From: Flavobacterium sp.
Lineage (GTDB): Bacteria; Bacteroidota; Bacteroidia; Flavobacteriales; Flavobacteriaceae
Reading direction: 5' to 3'
NCBI RefSeq assembly: GCF_030146175.1
Contig: NZ_JASLCE010000023.1
Location: 1 to 19,384, forward strand
Length of the DNA: 19,384 nt
The translations under genes and the position numbers were made by a program. Shown here piece by piece: positions 1-6,565 of the stretch (position 1 is the first letter of the stretch; every line of letters starts with the position of its first letter). Below the pieces are notes generated by a model. That model did no database searches. It was not told where the DNA came from and was given only the letters and a program-made list of their open reading frames with translations.

Positions 1-62
1 TTGGTTAGAATACATGCCTGTCACGCATGGGGTCGCGGGTTCGAGTCCCGTCCAGACCGCCA
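1..62 (+). tRNA. tRNA-Asp (GTC), 5' end outside the window
   Basis: This is the 3' part of a tRNA. The anticodon loop CTGTCAC carries anticodon GTC (Asp). It is followed by a variable loop, a T arm with TTCGAGT, the acceptor strand CCAGACC (52-58), discriminator G59 and an encoded CCA (60-62). The acceptor 5' strand and part of the D arm lie before base 1. A rho-independent terminator follows directly. Confidence 0.95.
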
Positions 63-64
63 GT

Positions 65-100
65 AAAAAAAGCCTCTCATATCGAGAGGCTTTTTTATTT
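65..100 (+). terminator. rho-independent terminator of the tRNA-Asp unit
   Basis: A hairpin with arms AAAGCCTCTC and GAGAGGCTTT around a short ATATC loop is flanked by A and T runs. It sits 3 nt after the tRNA CCA end. The A/T flanks could also make it work for the minus-strand repressor gene that ends at 124. Confidence 0.9.
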
Positions 101-123
101 TATATGGGTTTACTTTGAAATGA

Positions 124-840
124 TTATTCGATATGAATAACGCCTACAGCGATAGCAATCGCATTAATTTCCTTCCTGTGTAACTGAAAAGGTAGGAATT
201 CCGGATTTTCGGAAACGGCCAAAATATGGTCATCGTCTTTTCCTTCCAAAACTCTTTTAATTAATATGCCTTGTGTGGTGCTTATGATATAAATATGATT
301 CCATTGTAGAAAGCTGTCAAGTGGAATTCTTTTGCAGGCGATCATATCGCCGCTATTGTATTTGGGAAGCATGGCATTTCCTTTTACGCTGACTAAGAAA
401 TCGACATCTTTAAAAGTTGGAACATGGTATTTTTCAAGAATATGTTCCGAAGCAATAAAAGCTTTGTATTTGATTTTGGTAAAAGCAGTTTCGGTAATCA
501 ATGGGATTAATGCTGCATTTTTGAGTGATATGCTGTCGAAACTAGCGTCGCTATGAGGTAATGGATAGCTGTTGTTGTTTTCGTTTGTGATAGCATTTGG
601 ATCGGAGTTATTGTATAAGTTATCTTTTCGGAACATTTTTCCATTGCCCATTAGGAGCCATTCGGGTGAAATATCGGGAAAAGCTTTTAAAATGTTGTTT
701 AGTGTATCGTCTTTCAGGCTTGCGGTTCGTTTAATCGCAGTCTGAATGGAATTGTTTGACATATGGATTTTCTTTTCAAAACCACTAATGGAAAGACCGT
801 AATACCGGATTATTTCTTTGACACGTTCTATAGGCTTCAT
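124..840 (-). CDS. XRE-type HTH / S24-domain repressor (CI/LexA-like) with alanine at the catalytic serine position
   Basis: This 238-residue protein has the layout of phage CI-like repressors. It has an N-terminal helix-turn-helix (about residues 5-65, with SNNSIQTAIKR as the likely recognition region), an Asn-rich linker (75-95) and a C-terminal S24/LexA-like domain (about 110-235). In S24 peptidases the nucleophile lies in a G-x-S-M motif followed by P and GD. Here the motif reads GNAM (154-157), so Ala156 stands in for serine, while the downstream lysine (K195 in LIKRV) is kept. Self-cleavage is therefore unlikely, though dimerisation could persist. The ATG at 840 is chosen over a TTG eight codons upstream because the decayed copy at 1318 starts at the same MKP position. 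A palindromic operator overlaps its promoter, suggesting autoregulation. The target genes are unknown. Confidence 0.88.
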   Translation of the reverse strand: MKPIERVKEIIRYYGLSISGFEKKIHMSNNSIQTAIKRTASLKDDTLNNILKAFPDISPEWLLMGNGKMFRKDNLYNNSDPNAITNENNNSYPLPHSDASFDSISLKNAALIPLITETAFTKIKYKAFIASEHILEKYHVPTFKDVDFLVSVKGNAMLPKYNSGDMIACKRIPLDSFLQWNHIYIISTTQGILIKRVLEGKDDDHILAVSENPEFLPFQLHRKEINAIAIAVGVIHIE

Positions 841-904
841 ATAAACAAGATTAAATTCAGGCAATGGTTTGTTTTGGAGGAGGGCTATTTTGTTTTGAAT
901 AAGC

Positions 905-935
905 TAAAAATAGTAGTTTCCTTTAAGGAAACAAA
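905..935 (-). promoter_or_regulatory. promoter of the S24 repressor gene
   Basis: On the minus strand a TTTG box (932-935) and a TATTTTTA box (905-912, one mismatch to TAnnTTTG) are separated by 19 nt, the usual Bacteroidota -33/-7 spacing. The -7 box lies 64 nt upstream of the ATG at 840. Confidence 0.6.
916..932. promoter_or_regulatory. candidate repressor operator, 17-bp perfect inverted repeat
   Basis: GTTTCCTTTAAGGAAAC is a perfect palindrome with 8-bp arms around one central base. It fills the spacer between the -33 and -7 boxes of the repressor promoter, so bound protein would block RNA polymerase. Autorepression by the adjacent HTH/S24 protein is inferred from position. Confidence 0.6.
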
Positions 936-1075
936 GGTGTTAATATGTAAAGTTATAAAAAATAAATAAAACAGTTTGCTGCTGGTCAACGAATAACTTC
1001 TTTTTTTAAGAATATAACATATGGTCATTTGAAGTGAAAAAAGGCGGGAATAAAAGTTTTCTTTTTTGAAACTTT

Positions 1076-1318
1076 CTACGTCAAAAGAATGGCTACTATA
1101 GTAATAGCGATAAAGTTAATTTCCTTTTTATGTAGCTTAAAAGGTTGGAATTCCGGGTTCTTGGATACGAACTCAATAGGGTTTGTCGTCTTTTAAATCG
1201 CTAACACGTTTTATGGTAGTCTGAATGGAATTGTTGGACATTTGGATCTTTTTTTAAAACACGGATGGAAAGGTTGTGGTAGTAGGTTATTTCTGTAATG
1301 TATTCTGTTGGTTTCATA
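1076..1318 (-). pseudogene. decayed, internally deleted copy of the S24 repressor
   Basis: The minus strand from 1318 aligns base for base with the intact gene at 840. It starts with ATG AAA CCA, keeps the HTH region and the KRVSDLKDD segment, then jumps to the last ~37 residues (PEFQPFKLHKKEIN) and ends in TAG at the position matching the intact TAA. The missing part corresponds to 158 codons (about residues 44-201), nearly the whole linker and S24 domain. A 2-bp loss in the HTH, a 1-bp gain and an in-frame TGA after the junction show that it no longer encodes a protein. Both copies lie in tandem in the same orientation, so this is an old duplication followed by decay. Confidence 0.88.
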
Positions 1319-1342
1319 TAAGAATTGTTTTAAACGATATTC

Positions 1343-1373
1343 TTGCTTTTTTTAGAATATTGCTTTATATTTA
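1343..1373 (+). promoter_or_regulatory. candidate promoter of the small HTH-like gene
   Basis: TTG (1343-1345), a 20-nt spacer and TATATTTA (1366-1373, one mismatch to TAnnTTTG) lie about 60 nt before the ATG at 1432. An inverted repeat ATATTCT (1337-1343) / AGAATAT (1354-1360) overlaps the -33 box and spacer, and TTTAGAAT recurs at 1351-1358 and 1370-1377. These could be regulator sites. Confidence 0.4.
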
Positions 1374-1431
1374 GAATGAAGTTCGTATACGGGCTTTATT
1401 GTTTGAAGCAAAAAAATCAATATATAAAGTT

Positions 1432-1620
1432 ATGGAAAAAAGCAAGTATAATAAATATAATGTTCTGGTAATTAACAGACTTTCAGAAAAATATGGATTT
1501 ACAGGGTATTATATTCGACAGTGTCTAAGAGGAGATAGAAAAAATTTAACGGCTGATCAATTGAGAAAAGAGTATAATATGCTTAGTAAAGCTATTACGA
1601 AGTTGTTGAAAGAAAGCTAA
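1432..1620 (+). CDS. small HTH-like hypothetical protein
   Basis: This is a basic 62-residue protein from the ATG at 1432; an in-frame TTG at 1399 would add 11 residues and is less likely. Its middle (YGFTGYYIRQCLRGDR) looks like a short helix-turn-helix: a helix, a turn after YGFT, then a basic recognition-like helix. This style is seen in short proteins of Bacteroidota phages and genomic islands. It diverges from the repressor pseudogene, with a 113-nt regulatory region between them, so a cro-like or excisionase-like role is possible. The function is not established. A suitably placed promoter and a continuous charged sequence support it as a real gene. Confidence 0.6.
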   Translation: MEKSKYNKYNVLVINRLSEKYGFTGYYIRQCLRGDRKNLTADQLRKEYNMLSKAITKLLKES

Positions 1621-1796
1621 ATAGGTGAAAAAACATTGTGATAGGATTGATGTTATAAAATAAAAGGTGCTTTTATAGTGCGGATACGTTGTGGCTGCTC
1701 AGTTTTAATTTTATAAATATCAAAATGTTTTTTGTGATTTTAAAGTGTAAATTCAAAATAAATATATTAAAATGTAACAATTGTCTTTAAAAAGTG

Positions 1797-1804
1797 TATT
1801 TTTG
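1797..1804 (+). promoter_or_regulatory. candidate -7 box TATTTTTG for the TPR-HTH operon
   Basis: It matches TAnnTTTG exactly. The nearest TTG (1781-1783) leaves only 13 nt, shorter than the usual 19-21, so the promoter is tentative. Confidence 0.3.
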
Positions 1805-1855
1805 CCTTTGAATTGTTAAATAATATCATCAAGTGTTATATAATATTGCAGACTA

Positions 1856-1873
1856 CATAGCTGTACAGCTATG
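1856..1873. repeat. 18-bp perfect palindrome
   Basis: CATAGCTGTACAGCTATG equals its own reverse complement. It lies 160 nt upstream of the first TPR-HTH gene and has no T run, so it is not a terminator. It could be a dimeric regulator site or part of a structured leader. Confidence 0.7.
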
Positions 1874-1882
1874 AAACCTACA

Positions 1883-1897
1883 GTCTATGCAATAGAC
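1883..1897. repeat. short inverted repeat GTCTAT-gca-ATAGAC
   Basis: Perfect 6-bp arms surround a 3-nt loop, 10 nt after the 18-bp palindrome. In RNA the two would form adjacent hairpins in the presumed leader of the TPR-HTH operon. Confidence 0.55.
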
Positions 1898-2033
1898 CGT
1901 TTATCCCCCCGGATTTCCTAAATAAAGGAATTGCATTTAAGAACATTTCTTCCCTCAAACCGATCGCGAAATGACTCCGATAAGTCCAAAGTTATTGTAG
2001 TCTGGTATAAAAACAACTTAGAGCTGATTTTGT

Positions 2034-3503
2034 ATGAAGTGTTACCTTTTCTTTTTAGGGTTCCTTGGTTTTTTGCCGTTGGCTTATAGTCAGTCAAAAG
2101 AGGCGGAATTCGACAATATGTTTCAAAAAACATTGCGTTTGGATGCAATGGCTTCACCGGAGGCATTAATCGAAGGAATAAAAGCAATTACGTATGCCGA
2201 ACAAATCAACTATAAACCAGGAATTGTAAAAGGAACATTTTGGATATGTGAACTTTATATTCGAAATGGGAGCGATGCTCAGGCCTTATTATTTGCTGTA
2301 AAGGCCGAAAAAAGTGATGCTTTTTCCGATGTTACTAACATGGTCAAATTAAAACGTATCAAAGCCAAAAGCCTGATTCGGATGGGTTTTTACGAAGAAG
2401 CTGAAAAAACACTGAATGACGCTTTGTCTTATGTCATAAAACTACAGGAAAACAAACATAGTTGCTGGTTAAAAGGAGCAATTTATGCCGATATAGGGAC
2501 TAATTATGCCGAAAATGAGGAAACGCAACATCGTGCAATAGAATACTATCAGAAAAGTCTGCAATTGTTTCAAAAAATGGATGACTCCGATCAGCTCAAA
2601 CCACAATATACCTTTTGGGTATTGGTAAAAATAGCATCGTTATATAGAAGGCAACGACAGTTGGCCAAAGCACAACAGTATTTAAAAAAAGCGACATCAT
2701 ATATCGATTTTCTGAAAAATGATATGGGAAAAGCAGAATATTTTTATAATCAGGGTATTGTTTGTAATGCCAACGATGATATAAAAAAAGCCAAACAATA
2801 TTTCCAAAAAGCCCTGCAAATCGTAAAGCGGGAATGTAAAATAACCTGCAAAAAAGAACTGTATTATCAGCTGTTTAAAGTCTGTCAGAATTTGAATAAC
2901 AAAGATAGCTGCCGCTATTACAGGCAACAATATATGTTGTATAGTGACAGTCTGCACCAAATGTATAAAAAAGATGCCAGTGTGGCGCTGCGTTTTTTTG
3001 AAGAAGAAAAACAATACGAAATAAAGGAACGCTCCTTTCATTATTTTTTGGGAGTACTCTTCTGTATGCTGATAATGCTTATTGGTAGCTCAAAATTATT
3101 CCGCGATCACAGGAAATTTAAAATATTAAAAAAAGAAAAAATAGCAATAGAGGAGCAATTGCAAAAAAGCGAAAGTAATCTGGATCTGTTAAAAAAGAAA
3201 AATAGTCCGTTAGCCAATACCACTATTGAGCTTGATCGACTTGTTAGAGAAGGAAGTCCGGTTTTTCTGATGGAGTTTAAAAAACAATTTCCGGATTTTT
3301 ACGATCGGTTGCTGCTGTATAATTTTGATATTGAGGTTGACATGAAGTTTTGTGCTTTGATGCGACTGGATTATACCACAGCACAAATGGCCGATTATAC
3401 CAAAAGCTCGATCCGGGCAGTTGAATCAAAGAAATACAGAATCCGAAAAAAACTGGATATTCCACGGGATAAAAATATTTATGAATGGTTTCAGGAATTC
3501 TAA
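2034..3503 (+). CDS. membrane-anchored TPR / helix-turn-helix regulator (first of a pair)
   Basis: This 489-residue protein has a signal-peptide-like start (1-20, ending AYSQ) and a helical TPR region (about 40-310, clearest at AIEYYQKSLQLF, AKAQQYLKKA and AKQYFQKALQIV). One membrane helix (about 335-353, FLGVLFCMLIMLIG) is followed by a charged coiled coil (360-390) and a C-terminal HTH (about 436-475, MRLDYTTAQMADYT then SSIRAVESKKYRIRKKL). This order matches a Bacteroidota family of TPR proteins with a LuxR-like HTH. The predicted topology puts the TPRs in the periplasm and the HTH in the cytoplasm, so the protein could carry a signal to DNA in one chain. The next gene, a paralogue of identical layout, starts 1 nt after its stop. 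Ligand and target genes are unknown. Confidence 0.85.
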   Translation: MKCYLFFLGFLGFLPLAYSQSKEAEFDNMFQKTLRLDAMASPEALIEGIKAITYAEQINYKPGIVKGTFWICELYIRNGSDAQALLFAVKAEKSDAFSDVTNMVKLKRIKAKSLIRMGFYEEAEKTLNDALSYVIKLQENKHSCWLKGAIYADIGTNYAENEETQHRAIEYYQKSLQLFQKMDDSDQLKPQYTFWVLVKIASLYRRQRQLAKAQQYLKKATSYIDFLKNDMGKAEYFYNQGIVCNANDDIKKAKQYFQKALQIVKRECKITCKKELYYQLFKVCQNLNNKDSCRYYRQQYMLYSDSLHQMYKKDASVALRFFEEEKQYEIKERSFHYFLGVLFCMLIMLIGSSKLFRDHRKFKILKKEKIAIEEQLQKSESNLDLLKKKNSPLANTTIELDRLVREGSPVFLMEFKKQFPDFYDRLLLYNFDIEVDMKFCALMRLDYTTAQMADYTKSSIRAVESKKYRIRKKLDIPRDKNIYEWFQEF

Positions 3504-3504
3504 A

Positions 3505-4977
3505 ATGAAAGAAATGAAAAAAGTGTTTTTATACTACATGATAATGATGATTTCAGGATCTGCTTATGCTCAGGGTTATTCAAAAACACAAATTGATCAA
3601 ATGATAGAAGAGATCAGTAAGATGGCAAATAGTGAACCGGATAAAGTATTGCCGGCAAGTTTTGATTGCTATAATTATTCAAAAAATATTGGTTATAAAG
3701 AAGGGATGGCTAATAGTTTGTTGCTAACCGGTAAAGGCTTGTTGTCGTTGGGACAATACGATGCCGCTTTGGAATATGCCGCTAAAAGTGAAGCAATTGC
3801 AGGGAAGCAGCATTACAGTGAAATAATGTGTGAAGCCTGTCGGTTGGAAGCAGAATGCTATCGGTCGTTGGGAGTTGAATATCAGGTTTATAAAATGCTG
3901 CAAAAAGCCATGAGGTTTACGGCAGATATCCAGGATCGAAATAAGCAATACCATGAAAGAGGATCTGTTTTTAGTGACATGGCACATTATTACGAACGAA
4001 TGGAAAAGCAGGATTCAGCTTTGGTTTATTATGAAAATAGCGATAATGTTTTTAGCATGATGAAAACCGGATACATCAAAAATAGGGAGCGTTCATTGGC
4101 AGCTTCCGGAATGGCTATGATTTGTATGGAGAAAGAACAATACGACCTGGCTGAGCTGTATCTTAAAAAAGCAGAAGATCTGGCTGGACATACAAACGGC
4201 ACCGAAATGCAGTTGAAGATCTTTCGAAATAAAGGAAAACTTGAAGGGGTTAAAGGAAATAACGAAAAAGCTATTGCGTATTATAACGATGCGCTGATTT
4301 TGGCAAAACAATTGAAAAAAAAAGAAGTACAGGCGCTTATTTACCATAAGCTATCGTTGTTATATGAAAAAACGGGAGAGGAAGAAAAAGCCATTCAGTG
4401 CTTTTTGGAGAGTCATAAAATAAGTGATCATCTGGAAAAAAACAAAATAAGTGTCCGGGAGTTACCGGTGAAATTAGTGGTTGAAAACACGGAACAACAA
4501 TTTAAAAAAAATAGGACGGAAATTGTAGTAGCGCTGAGTTTTGGAATGCTCTTTATTTTGTTTTTAGTTGCGCGAATGATTTGGTATTATAAAAAAATGA
4601 AAGAAGGCCTATTGGCAATGAAACATACGGAAAACCAATTGAAACGTAAAAAAGCCTTTTTAGAAAAAGCAAAGCATATCGATGATGTAACGATCGAAAA
4701 AGTAGTGCAGTTAGGACTTAAAAATGACCCGCAGTTTCTAATACAGTTTGCCATTATACACCTGTCATTTTACGAACGGATGCTGGAGCTAAAACCATCC
4801 TTAAAAGAAGAAGAACTAAAAATAGGAGCCATGCGGAAATTAGGATTTTCTACAAAGGAAATCGCGATTATTACCGACGTCTCGGTACGGTCTGTGGAAG
4901 CACGGATATACCGGATCCGAAAAAAAATTAAAGAAGCTGTAGGCGAAGAAGAGCGGCATTGGTTTGAAATGATATAA
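3505..4977 (+). CDS. membrane-anchored TPR / helix-turn-helix regulator (second of a pair)
   Basis: This 490-residue paralogue of the preceding gene has a signal peptide (1-22, ending AYAQ), several TPR-like repeats (for example YDAALEYAAKSEAI, YDLAELYLKKAEDL, NEKAIAYYNDALIL and EEKAIQCFLESHKI), a membrane helix (about 338-358), a coiled coil (362-390) and a C-terminal HTH (435-475, MRKLGFSTKEIAIIT then VSVRSVEARIYRIRKKI). The ATG at 3505 is chosen because it puts the signal peptide at the N-terminus; a second ATG lies at 3514. The stop of the upstream gene ends at 3503, so the two are almost certainly cotranscribed and may work together, for example as heterodimers. The latter is inference. 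Confidence 0.85.
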   Translation: MKEMKKVFLYYMIMMISGSAYAQGYSKTQIDQMIEEISKMANSEPDKVLPASFDCYNYSKNIGYKEGMANSLLLTGKGLLSLGQYDAALEYAAKSEAIAGKQHYSEIMCEACRLEAECYRSLGVEYQVYKMLQKAMRFTADIQDRNKQYHERGSVFSDMAHYYERMEKQDSALVYYENSDNVFSMMKTGYIKNRERSLAASGMAMICMEKEQYDLAELYLKKAEDLAGHTNGTEMQLKIFRNKGKLEGVKGNNEKAIAYYNDALILAKQLKKKEVQALIYHKLSLLYEKTGEEEKAIQCFLESHKISDHLEKNKISVRELPVKLVVENTEQQFKKNRTEIVVALSFGMLFILFLVARMIWYYKKMKEGLLAMKHTENQLKRKKAFLEKAKHIDDVTIEKVVQLGLKNDPQFLIQFAIIHLSFYERMLELKPSLKEEELKIGAMRKLGFSTKEIAIITDVSVRSVEARIYRIRKKIKEAVGEEERHWFEMI

Positions 4978-5036
4978 TAAAAAGTATTGTTGAAGGATAA
5001 AATTGTTATAAATGTTTAAAGTGTATTTTATTTTGA

Positions 5037-5060
5037 TTTTTATGCTTTTATGCTTTTATG
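5037..5060 (+). repeat. 8-bp tandem repeat, three units (TTTTATGC)
   Basis: Units at 5037-5044 and 5045-5052 are identical and the third (5053-5060) ends in T instead of C. The array lies 39 nt upstream of the secreted FG-GAP gene, in its promoter or leader. Slippage would change spacing by 8 bp per unit. Confidence 0.75.
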
Positions 5061-5098
5061 TTTTTTATTTTTATATAAAATCGTAATAAAGTGTAAAT

Positions 5099-6541
5099 AT
5101 GATAAAAAAATACATGCTGTATTTACCGGTGCTTACCTTCGGCGCATTACAGGCGCAGGAATTTGTGATCCGGGAAATGCCAAGTCTGATGAACGTCCAA
5201 TATAGTTCGGTAGCTTTTGCCGACGTAAATGGTGATGGTAATGCAGATTTGCTGCTGAGTGGTGCCGATGGCGGTTATGCACTACGTTCCAATTTATATC
5301 TGAATGACGGACAGGGGAATTTTTCCGTATCCAACAATCCCGATTTAATGGTCATCCGGGAAGGTGCTACGGCCTTCGCCGATATCGATGGGGATGGCGA
5401 TCAGGATTTACTGATTACCGGAATAACCGAAGTGGTAACGTCGGCCGGAAACTACGGAACCAGAGTAAAGTTGTACCGAAACAACGGAGCCGGTTTGTTT
5501 TCCGAAATTGCAAATCCGGGTTTGGAAGCCGTAAGTCAGAGTGCCGTCTTGTTCCGGGATATTGATAACGACGGTGATGTGGATCTGATTATGGCCGGAC
5601 AAGGGGCGGGAGTGGCGGTTACTAATCTGTATGTTAACGATGGCAATGGTAATTTTACAGTAGCCAATGCCAATATACCTGCCAAAATGAATCTGATGTA
5701 TTCGTCTATCGCAATGGCGGATATCGATAACGATGGCGATCCTGATTTGTTGCTAACCGGAATGGACGGAGCGGATAGTCAGATCAAAATGGCTTTATAT
5801 AAAAACAACGGATTGGGCGTTTTTACCAAAGTAAATAACCCGGGAATTGAACCGATTTTTACCGGAGGAGCAGTTTTTGAAGATGTCGATAATGACGGAG
5901 ATGTCGATCTGATGATGATGGGCGCAGATCCGTTATATGCAAAAGTTGGAAAATTATACCTAAACGACGGAAGCGGGAATTTTACATTAAAAGCGAATAC
6001 TCCTTTTATCGGAGCGCAATACGGCGATGTGAAATTTGCCGATGTAAATAACGACGGTTTAAAAGATGTATTGATCACCGGATATAGAAACCCCAATACG
6101 CGTGCCGATTTATATATTAATAACGGAAACGCCGAATTTACAATGGCTACGGATATGCCTTTTATCGGAATGAATAACAGTGCGCTGGCTTTTGCAGATG
6201 TAGATAACGACAACGATATGGATTTGGTCATTACCGGTCAGAATTCGCCATTGGGAACCCTGACAAAATTATATATCAACCAAACCAATATGCTGTCGGT
6301 TGCTAATCCGAAGATGCAGGCTGTAAACATATATCCAAACCCGGCACAACATACGATTAACATACAAATCCCGGACGGAACGATGGTTGGCAAAATTGAA
6401 ATATACGATAGCTTGGGGAAATTGGTTGTACAACAACAATCCGGACAATCGATAAGTGTTGAAAAATTATCCACGGGAGTATATACGGCTGTAATTTATA
6501 CAGACAAAGGAATGCTAAGGCAGAAAATAGCCAAATATTAA
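5099..6541 (+). CDS. secreted FG-GAP/VCBS repeat protein with type IX sorting domain
   Basis: This 480-residue protein has a signal peptide (about 1-19, before QEF). Seven repeats of about 52-59 residues follow, each with an Asp-rich calcium-loop motif of the form D-x-N/D-x-D-G-x-x-D-L; the loops start near D42, D95, D154, D208, D263, D315 and D368. The last has N in place of the loop G. Seven such repeats fit one seven-bladed beta-propeller. The C-terminus (about 405-480, with IYPNPAQHTINI, IEIYDSLGKLV and LSTGVYTAVIYT) is a type A Por/type IX secretion sorting domain, so the protein is exported to the surface or medium. Binding to surfaces or polymers is possible but unproven. It follows the TPR-HTH pair by 121 nt. 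Confidence 0.9.
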   Translation: MIKKYMLYLPVLTFGALQAQEFVIREMPSLMNVQYSSVAFADVNGDGNADLLLSGADGGYALRSNLYLNDGQGNFSVSNNPDLMVIREGATAFADIDGDGDQDLLITGITEVVTSAGNYGTRVKLYRNNGAGLFSEIANPGLEAVSQSAVLFRDIDNDGDVDLIMAGQGAGVAVTNLYVNDGNGNFTVANANIPAKMNLMYSSIAMADIDNDGDPDLLLTGMDGADSQIKMALYKNNGLGVFTKVNNPGIEPIFTGGAVFEDVDNDGDVDLMMMGADPLYAKVGKLYLNDGSGNFTLKANTPFIGAQYGDVKFADVNNDGLKDVLITGYRNPNTRADLYINNGNAEFTMATDMPFIGMNNSALAFADVDNDNDMDLVITGQNSPLGTLTKLYINQTNMLSVANPKMQAVNIYPNPAQHTINIQIPDGTMVGKIEIYDSLGKLVVQQQSGQSISVEKLSTGVYTAVIYTDKGMLRQKIAKY

Positions 6542-6565
6542 AACCGGACAGGTTTAGTAGTAAAT

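Larger units (their letters stand above)
1621..2033. other. 413-bp non-coding region upstream of the TPR-HTH pair
   Basis: No convincing gene is seen on either strand. The region is very AT-rich up to about 1850. It contains a TATTTTTG box (1797-1804) without a well-spaced TTG, then a block of palindromes (1856-1897) and a C run near 1905-1910. If transcription starts near 1811, the TPR-HTH gene would have a structured leader of about 220 nt. Confidence 0.5.

Noticed and set aside
1660..1676. Possible terminator ATAAAA-ggtgc-TTTTAT after the small HTH-like gene
   Set aside because: The stem is only six A-T pairs, too weak to call.
1..2000. Integration site (att) repeat of the tRNA-Asp 3' end downstream of the tRNA
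   Set aside because: No second copy of the T-arm/acceptor sequence was seen in the first kilobases, and there is no integrase gene, so an integrated element cannot be shown.
5779..6231. 150-codon minus-strand open frame inside the FG-GAP gene
   Set aside because: It is antisense to repeated Asp-rich codons, whose complement gives Ser-rich sequence; it has no domain and the plus-strand gene is certain.
6541..6556. Short hairpin AAACC-ggaca-GGTTT between the FG-GAP and DUF456 genes
   Set aside because: Five-pair stem without a T run; not a convincing terminator.
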